Positions 1 through 8,097 of a stretch of DNA of 48,396 nucleotides are shown one piece after another. Position 1 is the first letter of the stretch; every line of letters starts with the position of its first letter. The stretch covers positions 1-48,396 of the forward strand of contig JAEYKW010000029.1 in assembly GCA_023408075.1 (NCBI GenBank). Direction: 5' to 3'. This DNA comes from Bacillota bacterium (GTDB lineage: Bacteria; Bacillota; Clostridia; Christensenellales; SZUA-584). A model generated the notes under the pieces. It did no database searches. It was not told the origin of the DNA and was given only the letters and a program-made list of their open reading frames with translations. The position numbers and the translations under genes are program-made.

Positions 1-141
1 CCTGTGGAAGAAGATGAAGAGTTTTTTACGCCAGCTGCAAAGTTTGCTTTCCGATACGGTTTGGATCCTCATCTGTGCCAAGACGGCTCGGTACTTGCAA
101 ATTGCTTTGTAAATCAGCAGACCCTAAGTATGAAAGCTTAA
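1..141 (+). CDS. C-terminal 46 residues of an unidentified protein (truncated by window edge)
   Basis: Frame 1 is open from the first base to a TAA at 139-141. It reads PVEEDEEFFTPAAKFAFRYG and continues with a short tail ending TLSMKA. The peptide is acidic at first, then contains one cysteine-bearing segment (LCQDGS, ANCF). The codons look ordinary for this genome, and no longer competing frame covers the stretch, so it is probably the 3' end of a real plus-strand gene that begins outside the window. I do not recognise the family. It converges on the minus-strand gene that ends at 228. The main doubt is that 46 open codons can occur by chance. Confidence 0.45.
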   Translation, partial: PVEEDEEFFTPAAKFAFRYGLDPHLCQDGSVLANCFVNQQTLSMKA

Positions 142-227
142 TCAAACTATTCCGCATAATATTTCGACACGAATTTCCATATTCCTTGCAGATACGAATG
201 AGCTTGGATCATACAAACCAGTTCTGC

Positions 228-1175
228 TCAATCCAAGCCTCCAAAGAAACTGATCTGGCTATCCCTGTTCGAAGCAACTTTTCTTTCAGTAATCACATCA
301 CCCTCGCTCACCTGCCCCGAAATCAACGGCGAGCCGACATCATGCGCAAGCCAATGGCTTTGCACCAGCTTCTCATTGTAATTCGCGTAGCAGTACAAGC
401 ATCCGTTTTTGCACGTGTTGTACATGCCGATATCGACACTGCTCACACACCCGCATTCGAGGCGCTGATTTTTATCTTTCTCAATCTTCAGCGGATATCC
501 CGATATCCTTTGGAGCAGCCGGTCGTCGATGCAACGCGCACGGCCGATACCATATTGACTGAAGTCAGCCGGCTCGGCACAAGCATCTATTTGCAGCCCA
601 TATCTGCGGGCGATGTCCGACAATGCCTTGGCCAATTCCTGCTGACAGAACGCCGATATTTCCGATAATTCCAAGCCATCTGCATTGCGAACGGTGTTGC
701 GATAGAGATCAATAAAGCTGATCGTGCACTTCCCGGTATAGCCTTGCAACCTCCGCGCAAACTTTTCAAAGTACTCAACATGATAATCGTTTGTATATTT
801 TTGATTGATCAGTATCGGGTCGTACCGCCATATCACACGCTCGAGGCCGATTTTGTCCGCAAGCCTTTGAAAGGCGGGAATCAGCACATCTTCTTTATCC
901 GGCAGATGAAGCTCCACGTCGCTATCATAAGCGGTCAGCGTGAACTGAAAATAGTAAGGATAGTCTTTCAGCTCATCCAGCCTGTCCAGCATCGGGGCCG
1001 GATTTTTCGTCCAGAACACGATACCGTCCACCGCATCCGGGCTGAGCGGCACCTTGCTGATGCTGTGGAAATTCACGGGATTACGGACGTAAACAAACCC
1101 TTCCCTGATTCGGTTAAAGAACCATTCGGAATAGTATGACGGGATATCGGTGCGCCTGCTCGCGCTGATGATCAT
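228..1175 (-). CDS. DUF1848 family protein with C-terminal CX3CX2C cysteine motif
   Basis: The 315-residue protein starts MIISASRRTDIPSYY, the hallmark N-terminus of DUF1848, and carries the family motif GIVFWTKNPAPM near residues 51-62. The middle (about 70-200) looks like an alpha/beta barrel, including the WRYDPI segment near 116. Near the C-terminus it has C241, C243 and then C255-X3-C259-X2-C262 (TCKNGCLYCYA). That spacing matches the iron-sulfur motif of radical SAM enzymes, but it sits at the end of the barrel rather than the beginning. The family's function is not established; an iron-sulfur or SAM role is inference. The start is ATG with GCGAGG six bases upstream. The gene stands alone, convergent with the partial gene at the left edge. 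Confidence 0.85.
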   Translation of the reverse strand: MIISASRRTDIPSYYSEWFFNRIREGFVYVRNPVNFHSISKVPLSPDAVDGIVFWTKNPAPMLDRLDELKDYPYYFQFTLTAYDSDVELHLPDKEDVLIPAFQRLADKIGLERVIWRYDPILINQKYTNDYHVEYFEKFARRLQGYTGKCTISFIDLYRNTVRNADGLELSEISAFCQQELAKALSDIARRYGLQIDACAEPADFSQYGIGRARCIDDRLLQRISGYPLKIEKDKNQRLECGCVSSVDIGMYNTCKNGCLYCYANYNEKLVQSHWLAHDVGSPLISGQVSEGDVITERKVASNRDSQISFFGGLD

Positions 1176-1360
1176 ATCGGCCTCGCTTAGTTATATTTGT
1201 ACGTTCTTCATAAATACGTATTACACGTGCCTATCATATACTAAAATCATTCAACTAGACAATTAAATTGCTTGCAGATATTGCATGGCACCGTGGCACA
1301 CCCGATATGCCTGTCACATATTTTGTATCAAGTGAATCTATACGAGGGAGAAATCTTATT

Positions 1361-2464
1361 ATGCCTTCCAACGGAACCAACCGCCCTACAGGGATGGTTT
1401 ACATGATGACGAATGCGAGCGAAAACAACGCGGTCGCCGCATTCCGCAGAAAAAGCGACGGCACGCTCTCGCTGATAAATCTATACAGCACGCGCGGCCA
1501 GGGAACCGGCACGAGGGAGGTCTCGGACGCCACGCCCAATGACGGCGTCGATACGCTCGCGTCCCAAGGGTCGCTCGTGTTATCCGCCGACGCAAATCTG
1601 CTGTTCGCTGTGAACGCGGGCAGCGGCAGTATTTCCAGCTTCAAGGTGGGTGCCGACGGCGTGCTGACACTCGTCGATACCGTCTCTTCGGGCGGACTCC
1701 AGCCCAATTGCCTCGGCGTTCACCGGGATGTGCTGTACGTGGCGCATGTGGGCGGCTCCGCAGACGGCTTCTCGTCGAATATCTCCGGCTTCTATGTGAG
1801 CCGGGAAGGGCGGCTCGCAGAGATCATGGCGTCGGCGCGGTCGTTGAGCACCCCGAATGCCCAGCCTGCCTGTGTCGTGTTCAGCCCGGACGGCACCCAG
1901 CTTGCCGTCACCGAGCTCACCACCAACCGCATCAGCGTGTACCGAATGAATCTTAACGGAACGGCAACAGGGCCGTTTGTAAACACGTCGAGCGGCAACG
2001 CGCCTTTCGGGGCCGGCTTTTTGCCCTCGGGGCTGCTCTTGGTGGCTGAGGCGGGCGCCAATGCACTCTCGTCCTACACGCTGATGTCAAACGGCATACT
2101 GCGTGTGGTCAGCGGCTCGGTCAGCAACGGCCAAACGGCAACCTGCTGGGTTGCGCATACGCCGAGCGGGTCATTTGCGTACACGTCGAACGCCGGAAGC
2201 GGCACCATTTCGGCGTACCGTATTGAGCCCGGCGGATTGCTCACCTACTTGGACAGCGTCCGCAGCACGCCGTCCAGCGCGGCCATAGGCATGCCGATCG
2301 ACATAGGTGTCAGCCGGGACGGGCGCAATCTATACGTACTCAACGGCAATCAAGGCTCGATTTCGGCGTTCAGTATCGCCGTGAACGGGCGGCTCACGCG
2401 CATACAGGTGCTCGACCGCATGGAGATACCGAATCTCGGGGCGCAGGGAATAGCGGTACTGTAA
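1361..2464 (+). CDS. Lactonase-family seven-bladed beta-propeller protein (6-phosphogluconolactonase-like)
   Basis: The 367-residue protein is built from repeating blades with signatures such as GTLSLINLY, GVLTLVDTV, GRLAEIMAS, GGLLTYLDS and GRLTRIQVL. Each is followed by short aliphatic strands (VVFSPDGTQLAV, IGVSRDGRNLYVLN). This is the pattern of the lactonase (YkgB/Pgl, COG2706-like) family. Some members hydrolyse 6-phosphogluconolactone; many are uncharacterised, so the substrate here is unknown. An in-frame ATG at 1268 exists upstream, but GAGGGAG precedes the ATG at 1361 at good spacing, so I start there. There is no clear signal peptide. The gene stands alone between DUF1848 (divergent) and the ABC-F gene. 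Confidence 0.8.
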   Translation: MPSNGTNRPTGMVYMMTNASENNAVAAFRRKSDGTLSLINLYSTRGQGTGTREVSDATPNDGVDTLASQGSLVLSADANLLFAVNAGSGSISSFKVGADGVLTLVDTVSSGGLQPNCLGVHRDVLYVAHVGGSADGFSSNISGFYVSREGRLAEIMASARSLSTPNAQPACVVFSPDGTQLAVTELTTNRISVYRMNLNGTATGPFVNTSSGNAPFGAGFLPSGLLLVAEAGANALSSYTLMSNGILRVVSGSVSNGQTATCWVAHTPSGSFAYTSNAGSGTISAYRIEPGGLLTYLDSVRSTPSSAAIGMPIDIGVSRDGRNLYVLNGNQGSISAFSIAVNGRLTRIQVLDRMEIPNLGAQGIAVL

Positions 2465-2603
2465 AGCAAATTCAACAAATCACATATGAGGTAGCAGTCA
2501 AATACGGCGCGGCTGTCCTTTTGTATTCTCAAGTAGCGATCAACCCCTGTGTCGATCTGCTCACATGTGGTGCAATCCATTTTACAATGCGATTTATTTG
2601 ATT

Positions 2604-2634
2604 GCGCCTGTACCCCGAAGGGGTATGCCGCTCC
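2604..2634. repeat. Remnant of the long-form REP-like hairpin seen at 13893-13939
   Basis: The stretch contains a perfect hairpin, TACCCC-GAA-GGGGTA (2611-2625), framed by GCGCCTG and TGCCGCTCC. The minus-strand copy at 13893-13939 reads CGCCTGTGCCCCGAATGGGG followed by TATGTCGTTCC, so the two share the frame and hairpin with a few substitutions. The GTAG head and GGAACGAC arm are missing here. It lies in the 267-bp gap between the lactonase and ABC-F genes. Confidence 0.5.
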
Positions 2635-2696
2635 ATCCGCAAGCCTCCTTCCCTGAGCGATTCGTGTCTCCGCTTTATTTTTTCGCGCAAATCCTT

Positions 2697-2702
2697 TATA
2701 AT
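2697..2702 (+). promoter_or_regulatory. Probable -10 box of the ABC-F gene
   Basis: A consensus TATAAT lies 29 bases before the ATG at 2732, ahead of GGAGGAAG. The -35 region at the expected distance is only weakly matched (TTTATT). Confidence 0.4.
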
Positions 2703-2731
2703 GGGCTTTGAGTTTTTTTGGAGGAAGTTAC

Positions 2732-4663
2732 ATGATCGCTCTGTCGCTAAAAGACATTGCCAAAAGCTTCGGCGCTGAAACGGTGCTGGGTGGCGTTACA
2801 TTCACACTGACCGACGACATGCGCATGGGGCTTGTCGGCCCCAACGGCGCGGGCAAAACCACGCTGCTGCGCATCATCTGCGGCGAAATCCCCGCGGATT
2901 CGGGCACGGTCAGCGTCAGCGGCGGCGCCGGGTATTTGCGTCAGGAGGTATCGGAAGGCACACAGGAGTCCGTATGGGACACGATGCTCGCCGTCTTTTC
3001 GCATGCCTTTGCGCTTGAGCAGCGCCTTCGGGAGCTTGAGCACGCGATGGAGGACGCCTCGGGCGACGAGGCCGCATGGCAGCGCATCTCGCGCGAATAC
3101 GAGCGCGTCACGCAGGAATTTGAAGAAGCGGACGGTTACGGCTACAAGAGCTCCATCAACGGCGTGCTTAAGGGCCTCGGCCTTGGCGAAGACGTCTACG
3201 AGCGGGCGGTCTGCACGCTCTCGGGCGGCCAGCGCGCGCGGCTCATGCTTGCCAAGCTGCTGCTCGAAAAACCGAAGCTGCTGCTGCTCGACGAGCCGAC
3301 CAACCATCTGGATACCGGCGCGGTTACATGGCTCGAAGGATACTTAAGGGCATGGCAGGGCGCTGTGCTGATCGTCTCGCACGACCGTTGGTTCCTCGAC
3401 CAAACCTGTACGCACATTGCCGACCTTCACGGCGGCGTGACGGACGTCTATATCGGAAATTACTCGTCTTTTGTGGCGCAGCGCGATGAAAAGCGCCGCT
3501 TGGCGCAAAAAGCTTATGAGCATAACCAGCGCGAAATCGCGCGGCAGAAAAAGGTGATCGAGCAGTACAGGGCGTGGGGCAACTCGGGCGGCGGCAAAAA
3601 CTTTATCAAGATGCACGCGCGCGAAACGCTGCTGGGTAAGATGGAAAAGGTGGACCGCCCCGAGGGCGACCGCGAAAAGATATCGCTGCGGCTCAGCGCA
3701 TCGGCGCGCGGCAGCAGCGACGTGCTGGTGATGGAAGACATCGCGCTGCAGTGGCCGGATTCACCCGTCTCACTGTTCAGCGGCGTCAATATGCACCTTT
3801 ATAAGGGCGAGCGCGCCGCACTCGTCGGCCCCAACGGTATCGGCAAAACCACGCTGCTGCGCATCGCCGCAGACCGGCTTGCGCCCACGAACGGATGCGT
3901 CGCGGTCGGCACGGGCGTATCCACCGGCTATTACGACCAGCTGCAGGAGAACCTCGATACGCGCCTGACCGTGATGGAGGAAATGCGCGGCGATTATCCG
4001 GGGCTCTCTGACGGCGAAATCAGAAATATACTCGCATCGTTCCTGTTCTTCGGAGACGATGTTTTTAAGCCGGTAGCGGCGCTTTCGGGCGGCGAGAAAG
4101 GGCGGCTCTCACTGCTCAAGCTCATGCTCGGGCAGGATAATCTGCTGCTGCTCGATGAGCCGACGAACCATCTTGATATGGACAGCCGTGAAATGCTCGA
4201 AGACGCGCTATGCGGCTTCGACGGCACGGTGCTGTTCGTGAGCCACGACCGCTACTTTATCAACAAAATTGCCACGTGTGTGCTGGAACTCAAGGACAAT
4301 GCGCTGACCTCGTTTACCGGCAACTGGAGCGATTATCTGGCCGCGCTCGAAAAGCTCAGCGAACCGCAGCAAGACGAAGCGCCGGGCATCACCAAAACCG
4401 CCGCATCCAAACAGAAACGGGCCGAAAAAGAAAAGGAGCTGTCTGCGCGCGAAGCCAAAAAGCGCATCGCGCAGCTTGAGCGCGATATCGAAGCCGCCGA
4501 GCAATGTCTGGCTGAAATTGAAGCCCAATTGGCCGATCCGTCGGCGCTGAATTCAGAACGAATTTCCGCTCTTTCGAATGATTATGCAAGACAGCAGGAA
4601 GCCGTGGAAGCGCTGATGAATGCGTGGGAAAGTGCTCACGATCATACCATTTCCGTCCAATAG
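2732..4663 (+). CDS. ABC-F family ATPase (YdiF/Uup-like)
   Basis: The 643-residue soluble protein has two ABC cassettes and no membrane domain. The first has Walker A GPNGAGKTT (about 36-44), signature LSGGQ and Walker B LLLLDEPTNHLD. A charged linker of about 80 residues contains RLAQKAYEHNQREIARQKKV. The second cassette has GPNGIGKTT, LSGGE and LLLLDEPTNHLD. A C-terminal coiled coil (about 560-640, KRAEKEKELSAREAKKRIAQ) resembles the YdiF/Uup branch. ABC-F proteins act on the ribosome, as translation factors or, in some cases, in antibiotic tolerance; sequence alone does not decide which. A TTG 24 bases upstream is in frame, but GGAGGAAG sits just before the ATG at 2732, so that start is used. 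It converges on spmB. Confidence 0.93.
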   Translation: MIALSLKDIAKSFGAETVLGGVTFTLTDDMRMGLVGPNGAGKTTLLRIICGEIPADSGTVSVSGGAGYLRQEVSEGTQESVWDTMLAVFSHAFALEQRLRELEHAMEDASGDEAAWQRISREYERVTQEFEEADGYGYKSSINGVLKGLGLGEDVYERAVCTLSGGQRARLMLAKLLLEKPKLLLLDEPTNHLDTGAVTWLEGYLRAWQGAVLIVSHDRWFLDQTCTHIADLHGGVTDVYIGNYSSFVAQRDEKRRLAQKAYEHNQREIARQKKVIEQYRAWGNSGGGKNFIKMHARETLLGKMEKVDRPEGDREKISLRLSASARGSSDVLVMEDIALQWPDSPVSLFSGVNMHLYKGERAALVGPNGIGKTTLLRIAADRLAPTNGCVAVGTGVSTGYYDQLQENLDTRLTVMEEMRGDYPGLSDGEIRNILASFLFFGDDVFKPVAALSGGEKGRLSLLKLMLGQDNLLLLDEPTNHLDMDSREMLEDALCGFDGTVLFVSHDRYFINKIATCVLELKDNALTSFTGNWSDYLAALEKLSEPQQDEAPGITKTAASKQKRAEKEKELSAREAKKRIAQLERDIEAAEQCLAEIEAQLADPSALNSERISALSNDYARQQEAVEALMNAWESAHDHTISVQ

Positions 4664-4817
4664 CTCATTATATTCCCAAATGTCATAAAAACTTAATAAA
4701 ATTTTTTTTAGACTTGTATAAGCATATTTTTTAGATTATTCATTATTATGCATTATTTCTGCATATTTCGACAAATTCGTGGGGGTTTTCTTATTAATTC
4801 AGTCGAATATTTTAACA

Positions 4818-5348
4818 TCACTTAAAAAAAATTTTGCAAATCGTCACGCTCGTAATCAGTCCCGCGAGCTCGGAAATCAGCGCCACCGGAATCGTATAGC
4901 GCGACTTTTTAATTCCCACGCTTCCGAAGTATAATGCCGTGGTGTAAAAGAGCGTCTCGGAAGACCCCATCATCGTGCTCGCAACCCGGCCGACGAAGCT
5001 GTCCGGCCCATAATTGGTGAGCATGGCCGTCAGCATTCCAATGGAAGCACTGCCCGAAAACGGCCGCATCAGCGCGAGCGGCAGCACCTCGGGCGGTATG
5101 CCCATGGGCTTGAGAACCGGCGACAAAGCTGCCGAGATATAATCAAAGCTGCCCGAAGCGGTAAATATCTGTATTGCAAATATAAAGCCGACCACATACG
5201 GCAGAATCCGCACCACCGTTGTGAGCCCCTGCTTTGCGCCGCGTATGAACGCCTCATAAACAGGCACCCTTTTGGCAAGCCCGAAAACCACGATCCCCGC
5301 AATAAAAACCGGCACAAAAAGTGCCGAAATGCTTGTCATCAGCTCCAT
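4818..5348 (-). CDS. spmB: Spore maturation protein B
   Basis: The 176-residue membrane protein belongs to the nucleoside-recognition (Gate) domain family. Motifs include PYVVGFIFAIQIF, ALMRPFSGSASIGML and the final helices GSVGIKKSRYTIPVALISEL. SpmB acts with SpmA in the forespore or developing spore and is needed for full dehydration of the spore core in Bacillus and Clostridium. Its ATG overlaps the end of spmA by 10 bases, so the pair is translationally coupled. The 154-bp gap to the convergent ABC-F gene is AT-rich, and no strong terminator was identified in it. Confidence 0.92.
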   Translation of the reverse strand: MELMTSISALFVPVFIAGIVVFGLAKRVPVYEAFIRGAKQGLTTVVRILPYVVGFIFAIQIFTASGSFDYISAALSPVLKPMGIPPEVLPLALMRPFSGSASIGMLTAMLTNYGPDSFVGRVASTMMGSSETLFYTTALYFGSVGIKKSRYTIPVALISELAGLITSVTICKIFFK

Positions 5349-5923
5349 TTTTTAATCCTCTGCCATATCTTCCCGACGATCACAGCCAGCGCGGTGGTCG
5401 TGGCGGTGGTCACGAACGATGTCAGTACGATGTCGGCAGGCGCAGCGCTGCCCGCTGCGCTGCGCAGCGCAATCACCGTCATCGGCAGCAGCTGCACCGA
5501 TGCGGCGTTGATAATCAGCAGCATGCACATCGCGTCGGACGCCACATCCTTGTTCTTGTTCAATTCCTGCAGTTCTTTCATCGCTTTAAGCCCGAAGGGC
5601 GTGGCTGCATTGCCCATACCGAGCATGTTTGCCACGATATTGAGCGTGATATAGCCGCTTGCTTCGCTGTTCGGCGGCACACCCGGAAACAGCCAGCGGA
5701 TCATACCGCGCATGCGTTTGGCGAGCGCCTCAATAAGCCCCGCTTCCTTGGCCACATTGAGCACGCCAAGCCACAACGCATAGGCGCCGATGAGACTGAT
5801 GCAGAGCAGCCCCGCCTCTTTGGCCCCTTCCACCGCCGCGTCTCCAACGGCCTGCGTATGGCCCGTGACGACCCCCACCACCGTACCGATCACAATCAAA
5901 AACGCCCAGATATAATTGATCAT
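5339..5923 (-). CDS. spmA: Spore maturation protein A
   Basis: The 194-residue integral membrane protein has a Gate domain. It contains GAKEAGLLCISLIGAYALWLG and the conserved NMLGMGNAATPFGLKAMKEL motif, followed by NAASVQLLPMTVIALR, as in SpmA. It works with SpmB in spore core dehydration. GGCGGAG lies seven bases before the ATG. It is the first gene of the spmAB operon and diverges from abrB across a 178-bp AT-rich gap. Its presence is one of the main signs that the organism makes spores. Confidence 0.93.
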   Translation of the reverse strand: MINYIWAFLIVIGTVVGVVTGHTQAVGDAAVEGAKEAGLLCISLIGAYALWLGVLNVAKEAGLIEALAKRMRGMIRWLFPGVPPNSEASGYITLNIVANMLGMGNAATPFGLKAMKELQELNKNKDVASDAMCMLLIINAASVQLLPMTVIALRSAAGSAAPADIVLTSFVTTATTTALAVIVGKIWQRIKKWS

Positions 5924-6016
5924 TTCTTTACTCCGCCAGCAATATCATGTATACTCATATCATATATATTCAATTGTGAACGTTTTATTAATGGTGTAAT
6001 TTTTAATGCAAAAAGG

Positions 6017-6046
6017 TTGACATATGGACGCTATATTTGTTATATT
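6017..6046 (+). promoter_or_regulatory. Sigma-A-type promoter of the abrB-like gene
   Basis: A perfect TTGACA (6017-6022) and TATATT (6041-6046) are separated by 18 bases, 56 bases ahead of the chosen start codon. Confidence 0.65.
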
Positions 6047-6101
6047 TTGATATATTGTAACACTTAATATATGATATTAAATCAATTGGGAGATGAAAAA
6101 A

Positions 6102-6344
6102 ATGAAATCAACAGGAATCGTCAGAAAAGTAGACTCGCTTGGCCGTATTGTGCTGCCCATCGAACTCAGAAGAGTCATGGGTATCGACATCAAAGATCCT
6201 ATTGAGATCTTTGTGGATGACAGCCACATCGTGCTTGGCAAATACCAGCCCGCCTGTATTTTCTGTGAGAGCGTCAGTGGCGTCACAGAATTCAAAGGCG
6301 CGAAAGTTTGCCAGGAGTGCATGTCCAAGCTCGGCCTTAAGTAA
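6102..6344 (+). CDS. AbrB-family transition-state regulator with C-terminal zinc-binding tail
   Basis: The 80-residue protein starts MKSTGIVRKVDSLGRIVLPI, nearly the sequence of Bacillus AbrB (SpoVT/AbrB swapped-hairpin DNA-binding domain, residues 1-45). Bacillus AbrB represses post-exponential and sporulation genes. The C-terminal half differs: it has CX2C-X14-CX2C (CIFC and CQEC), probably a zinc knuckle in place of the AbrB multimerisation domain. Tails of this kind are seen in clostridial AbrB proteins. An ATG nine bases upstream (6093) directly abuts the GGGAG box, while the ATG at 6102 has nine-base spacing, so 6102 is preferred. The gene is divergent from spmAB and convergent with rsmI. 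Its own terminator lies inside rsmI. Confidence 0.92.
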   Translation: MKSTGIVRKVDSLGRIVLPIELRRVMGIDIKDPIEIFVDDSHIVLGKYQPACIFCESVSGVTEFKGAKVCQECMSKLGLK

Positions 6345-6355
6345 GTCTCGGGTAC

Positions 6356-7162
6356 TTACAAAGACAATCGGTAAGCTCTGTTCTTACTGATACCAAATTT
6401 CTCGGATGCCGCTTTAGCGGCATCTTTTTTTGTCATTCCGGCGGCGAGCAGCTTCGCAATCTCTTTTTCAATATCGCTGTCACTCGCTTCCTCTCTCGTT
6501 TCTTCGGCACTGTCCAGCACAAGCACGTATTCGCCCTTGACGTCGCCGTCAAATTCCCGGGCAGCCTGTTCCAGCGTCCCGCTGAAAACGCGCTCATGAA
6601 GCTTTGTGAGCTCTTTTGCGACCACGATATGCCGCTCATCGCCCAACAGGTCAAGCATAGTGCAAAGCGTCTCATGCAGGGCGTGAGGGGTTTCATAGAT
6701 CACGGCAGGCATGGTGAACGCATTGAGCTGCTCAATTTGCTTTTTGCGCTCCCCCGCCTTCTTGGAGAGGAACCCGAGGAAATAGAAAGGTCCTCCGACA
6801 CCCGAGAGCGTCACGGCAGTCACCGCCGCGCACGGGCCCGGCACCGATGTGACGGGCAAGCCCTGCTCCACCGCCTCCCTGACGAGCACCGCACCGGGAT
6901 CGGAAATGAGCGGCGTCCCCGCGTCGGACACGAGCGCGATATCGCGGCCCTCCTTGAGCTCGCTTAATAGAAATGCGCGCTTTTCCTCGTTGCTGTGCTC
7001 ATGAAAGCTCACACACCGCGTTTTGATGTCGTAGGCGTTTAAGAGCTTTCGCGTGTGGCGCGTATCTTCCGCCGCAATATAATCCACTTCTTTGAGCACG
7101 CGCAACGCACGCAGCGTGATATCTTCAAGATTGCCTATGGGCGTGGCGACAATATAGAGCAC
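6356..7162 (-). CDS. rsmI: 16S rRNA (cytidine(1402)-2'-O)-methyltransferase
   Basis: The 268-residue tetrapyrrole-methylase-fold enzyme begins MLYIVATPIGNLEDITLRAL, which is diagnostic of RsmI. It continues with AAEDTRHTRKLL, SFHEHSNEE, ALVSDAGTPLISDPG and SVPGPCAAVTAV. The C-terminal extension (KEIAKLLAAGMTKKDAAKAA) is the usual helical domain. It uses SAM to 2'-O-methylate C1402 in the decoding centre. Its start overlaps the end of the upstream methyltransferase by 28 bases, forming a two-gene operon. The last codons also encode, on the opposite strand, the terminator of abrB. Confidence 0.95.
   Translation of the reverse strand: MLYIVATPIGNLEDITLRALRVLKEVDYIAAEDTRHTRKLLNAYDIKTRCVSFHEHSNEEKRAFLLSELKEGRDIALVSDAGTPLISDPGAVLVREAVEQGLPVTSVPGPCAAVTAVTLSGVGGPFYFLGFLSKKAGERKKQIEQLNAFTMPAVIYETPHALHETLCTMLDLLGDERHIVVAKELTKLHERVFSGTLEQAAREFDGDVKGEYVLVLDSAEETREEASDSDIEKEIAKLLAAGMTKKDAAKAASEKFGISKNRAYRLSL
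6405..6431 (+). terminator. Rho-independent terminator of abrB, lying antisense within rsmI
   Basis: A perfect 8-bp stem GATGCCGC (6405-6412) / GCGGCATC (6417-6424) with loop TTTA is followed by seven T on the plus strand. It lies 61 bases after the abrB stop, inside the rsmI coding sequence (codons for KKDAAKAAS). Confidence 0.85.
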
Positions 7163-7899
7163 GGTATTTCCTCCCCGATGCGGTAGATTTTTTTGAGCTC
7201 GTCGGTGTATGTGCCGTCCTTCTCGTAGACGGCCAGCGTCGGCGCAAACTTGACGCCCGTGTGTGCGCCTGCGCGCCCTTCCACGAGCGCAAAATTGGGC
7301 GCTTTGTCAATCTGCGGCGCGACGAGACGAATGCGTTTGGGTTCGATTCTTTTGGCCCGCATGCAGTCCATCAGCTCCGCAAACCGCTCGATGCGGTATA
7401 TCATGAACATGCGCCCGCCCGTACGCAGCAGCTTGGCTGCGGCGCTCACCACATCGTCGAGCGTGCATTTGATTTCACGCTTGGCAATGCTCACATGCGC
7501 ACTGCCGTTATCCTTGCCCGCGTCGGCCTTTTCATACGGCGGGTTGCAGACCACTGCGTCCACGCCGTACGGCATGTATTTTCTCGCGTCCTTCAAGTCT
7601 CCGCAGATGATGTTGATGCGGTCCTGAAGCTTGTTGACCACTATGCTGCGCTGCGCCATATCCGCGATCTCGCTCTGTATCTCGATGCCCGTCACGTGGA
7701 TATCCGGACGCCGGGCACAAAGCAGCAGCGGTATGATGCCGCAGCCTGTCCCGAAATCGACCACGTGCTGCCCTGCCGATACGTCTGCGAAATCCGCAAG
7801 CAGCACCGCATCCGTCCCGAACGCGAAGTATTCGGGGTTCTGTATGATCATATAACCGTTTTGCAGGTCTTCAATTTTCTCACCGGGCTTCAACTGCAT
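7135..7899 (-). CDS. tRNA1(Val) (adenine(37)-N6)-methyltransferase-like class I SAM methyltransferase
   Basis: The 254-residue protein has the YfiC/TrmN6 layout: QNPEYFAFGTDAVLLADFA before the SAM-binding motif I VDFGTGCGIIPLLL (about 48-61), then acidic loop GIEIQ, and the adenine N6-methylase motif NPPY (about residues 138-141). The C-terminal part contains RIRLVAPQIDKAPNFALVEG. Family members methylate A37 of a tRNA, but the exact substrate in Firmicutes members is less certain. It is the first gene of the operon with rsmI. GGAGGGG precedes the ATG, and an extended -10 box lies about 27 bases upstream. Confidence 0.88.
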   Translation of the reverse strand: MQLKPGEKIEDLQNGYMIIQNPEYFAFGTDAVLLADFADVSAGQHVVDFGTGCGIIPLLLCARRPDIHVTGIEIQSEIADMAQRSIVVNKLQDRINIICGDLKDARKYMPYGVDAVVCNPPYEKADAGKDNGSAHVSIAKREIKCTLDDVVSAAAKLLRTGGRMFMIYRIERFAELMDCMRAKRIEPKRIRLVAPQIDKAPNFALVEGRAGAHTGVKFAPTLAVYEKDGTYTDELKKIYRIGEEIPCSILSPRP

Positions 7900-7925
7900 A
7901 AAACCCCTCCGGCACGTTTTGGTTC

Positions 7926-7931
7926 ATTATA
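7926..7931 (-). promoter_or_regulatory. Extended -10 promoter of the methyltransferase-rsmI operon
   Basis: The minus strand reads TGGTATAAT, a perfect -10 with TGn extension, about 27 bases before the ATG at 7899. The -35 region is T-rich and weak (TTTTTG at 17 bases). Confidence 0.5.
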
Positions 7932-8021
7932 CCACGGAAGCTGCCATACAAAAAAGTATCCCACTTTACGTGTCAATGTATTGGTATGTTCTGCTATTCC
8001 CGGCCTGCAATTAATTATCTC

Positions 8022-8050
8022 TTTACTATTTTAGCGCGCTAAATTATAAT
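8022..8050 (+). promoter_or_regulatory. Promoter of the amino acid ABC operon with palindromic operator in its spacer
   Basis: TTTACT (8022-8027) and a perfect TATAAT (8045-8050) are separated by 17 bases. The spacer holds a perfect 14-bp palindrome, TTTAGCGCGCTAAA (8030-8043), placed where a repressor would block RNA polymerase. Confidence 0.7.
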
Positions 8051-8097
8051 TTGCTGTGTACAACAATTTTAAAATATAAATATAGGAGGAACAACCA

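Noticed and set aside
2350..2580. 76-codon minus-strand frame with a CTTC motif, partly in the lactonase gene
   Set aside because: It overlaps the end of a well-supported gene by more than 100 bases, matches no family and lacks a convincing ribosome site.
5943..5972. Sigma-G-like pair TGAATA-N17-CATGATA upstream of spmA on the minus strand
   Set aside because: The implied transcription start falls on the spmA ribosome-binding site, leaving almost no leader, and the AT-rich gap makes such matches likely by chance.
5321..6067. 248-codon plus-strand frame opposite spmA
   Set aside because: spmA has firm family motifs; the antisense frame shows Arg/His/Gln-rich shadow composition.
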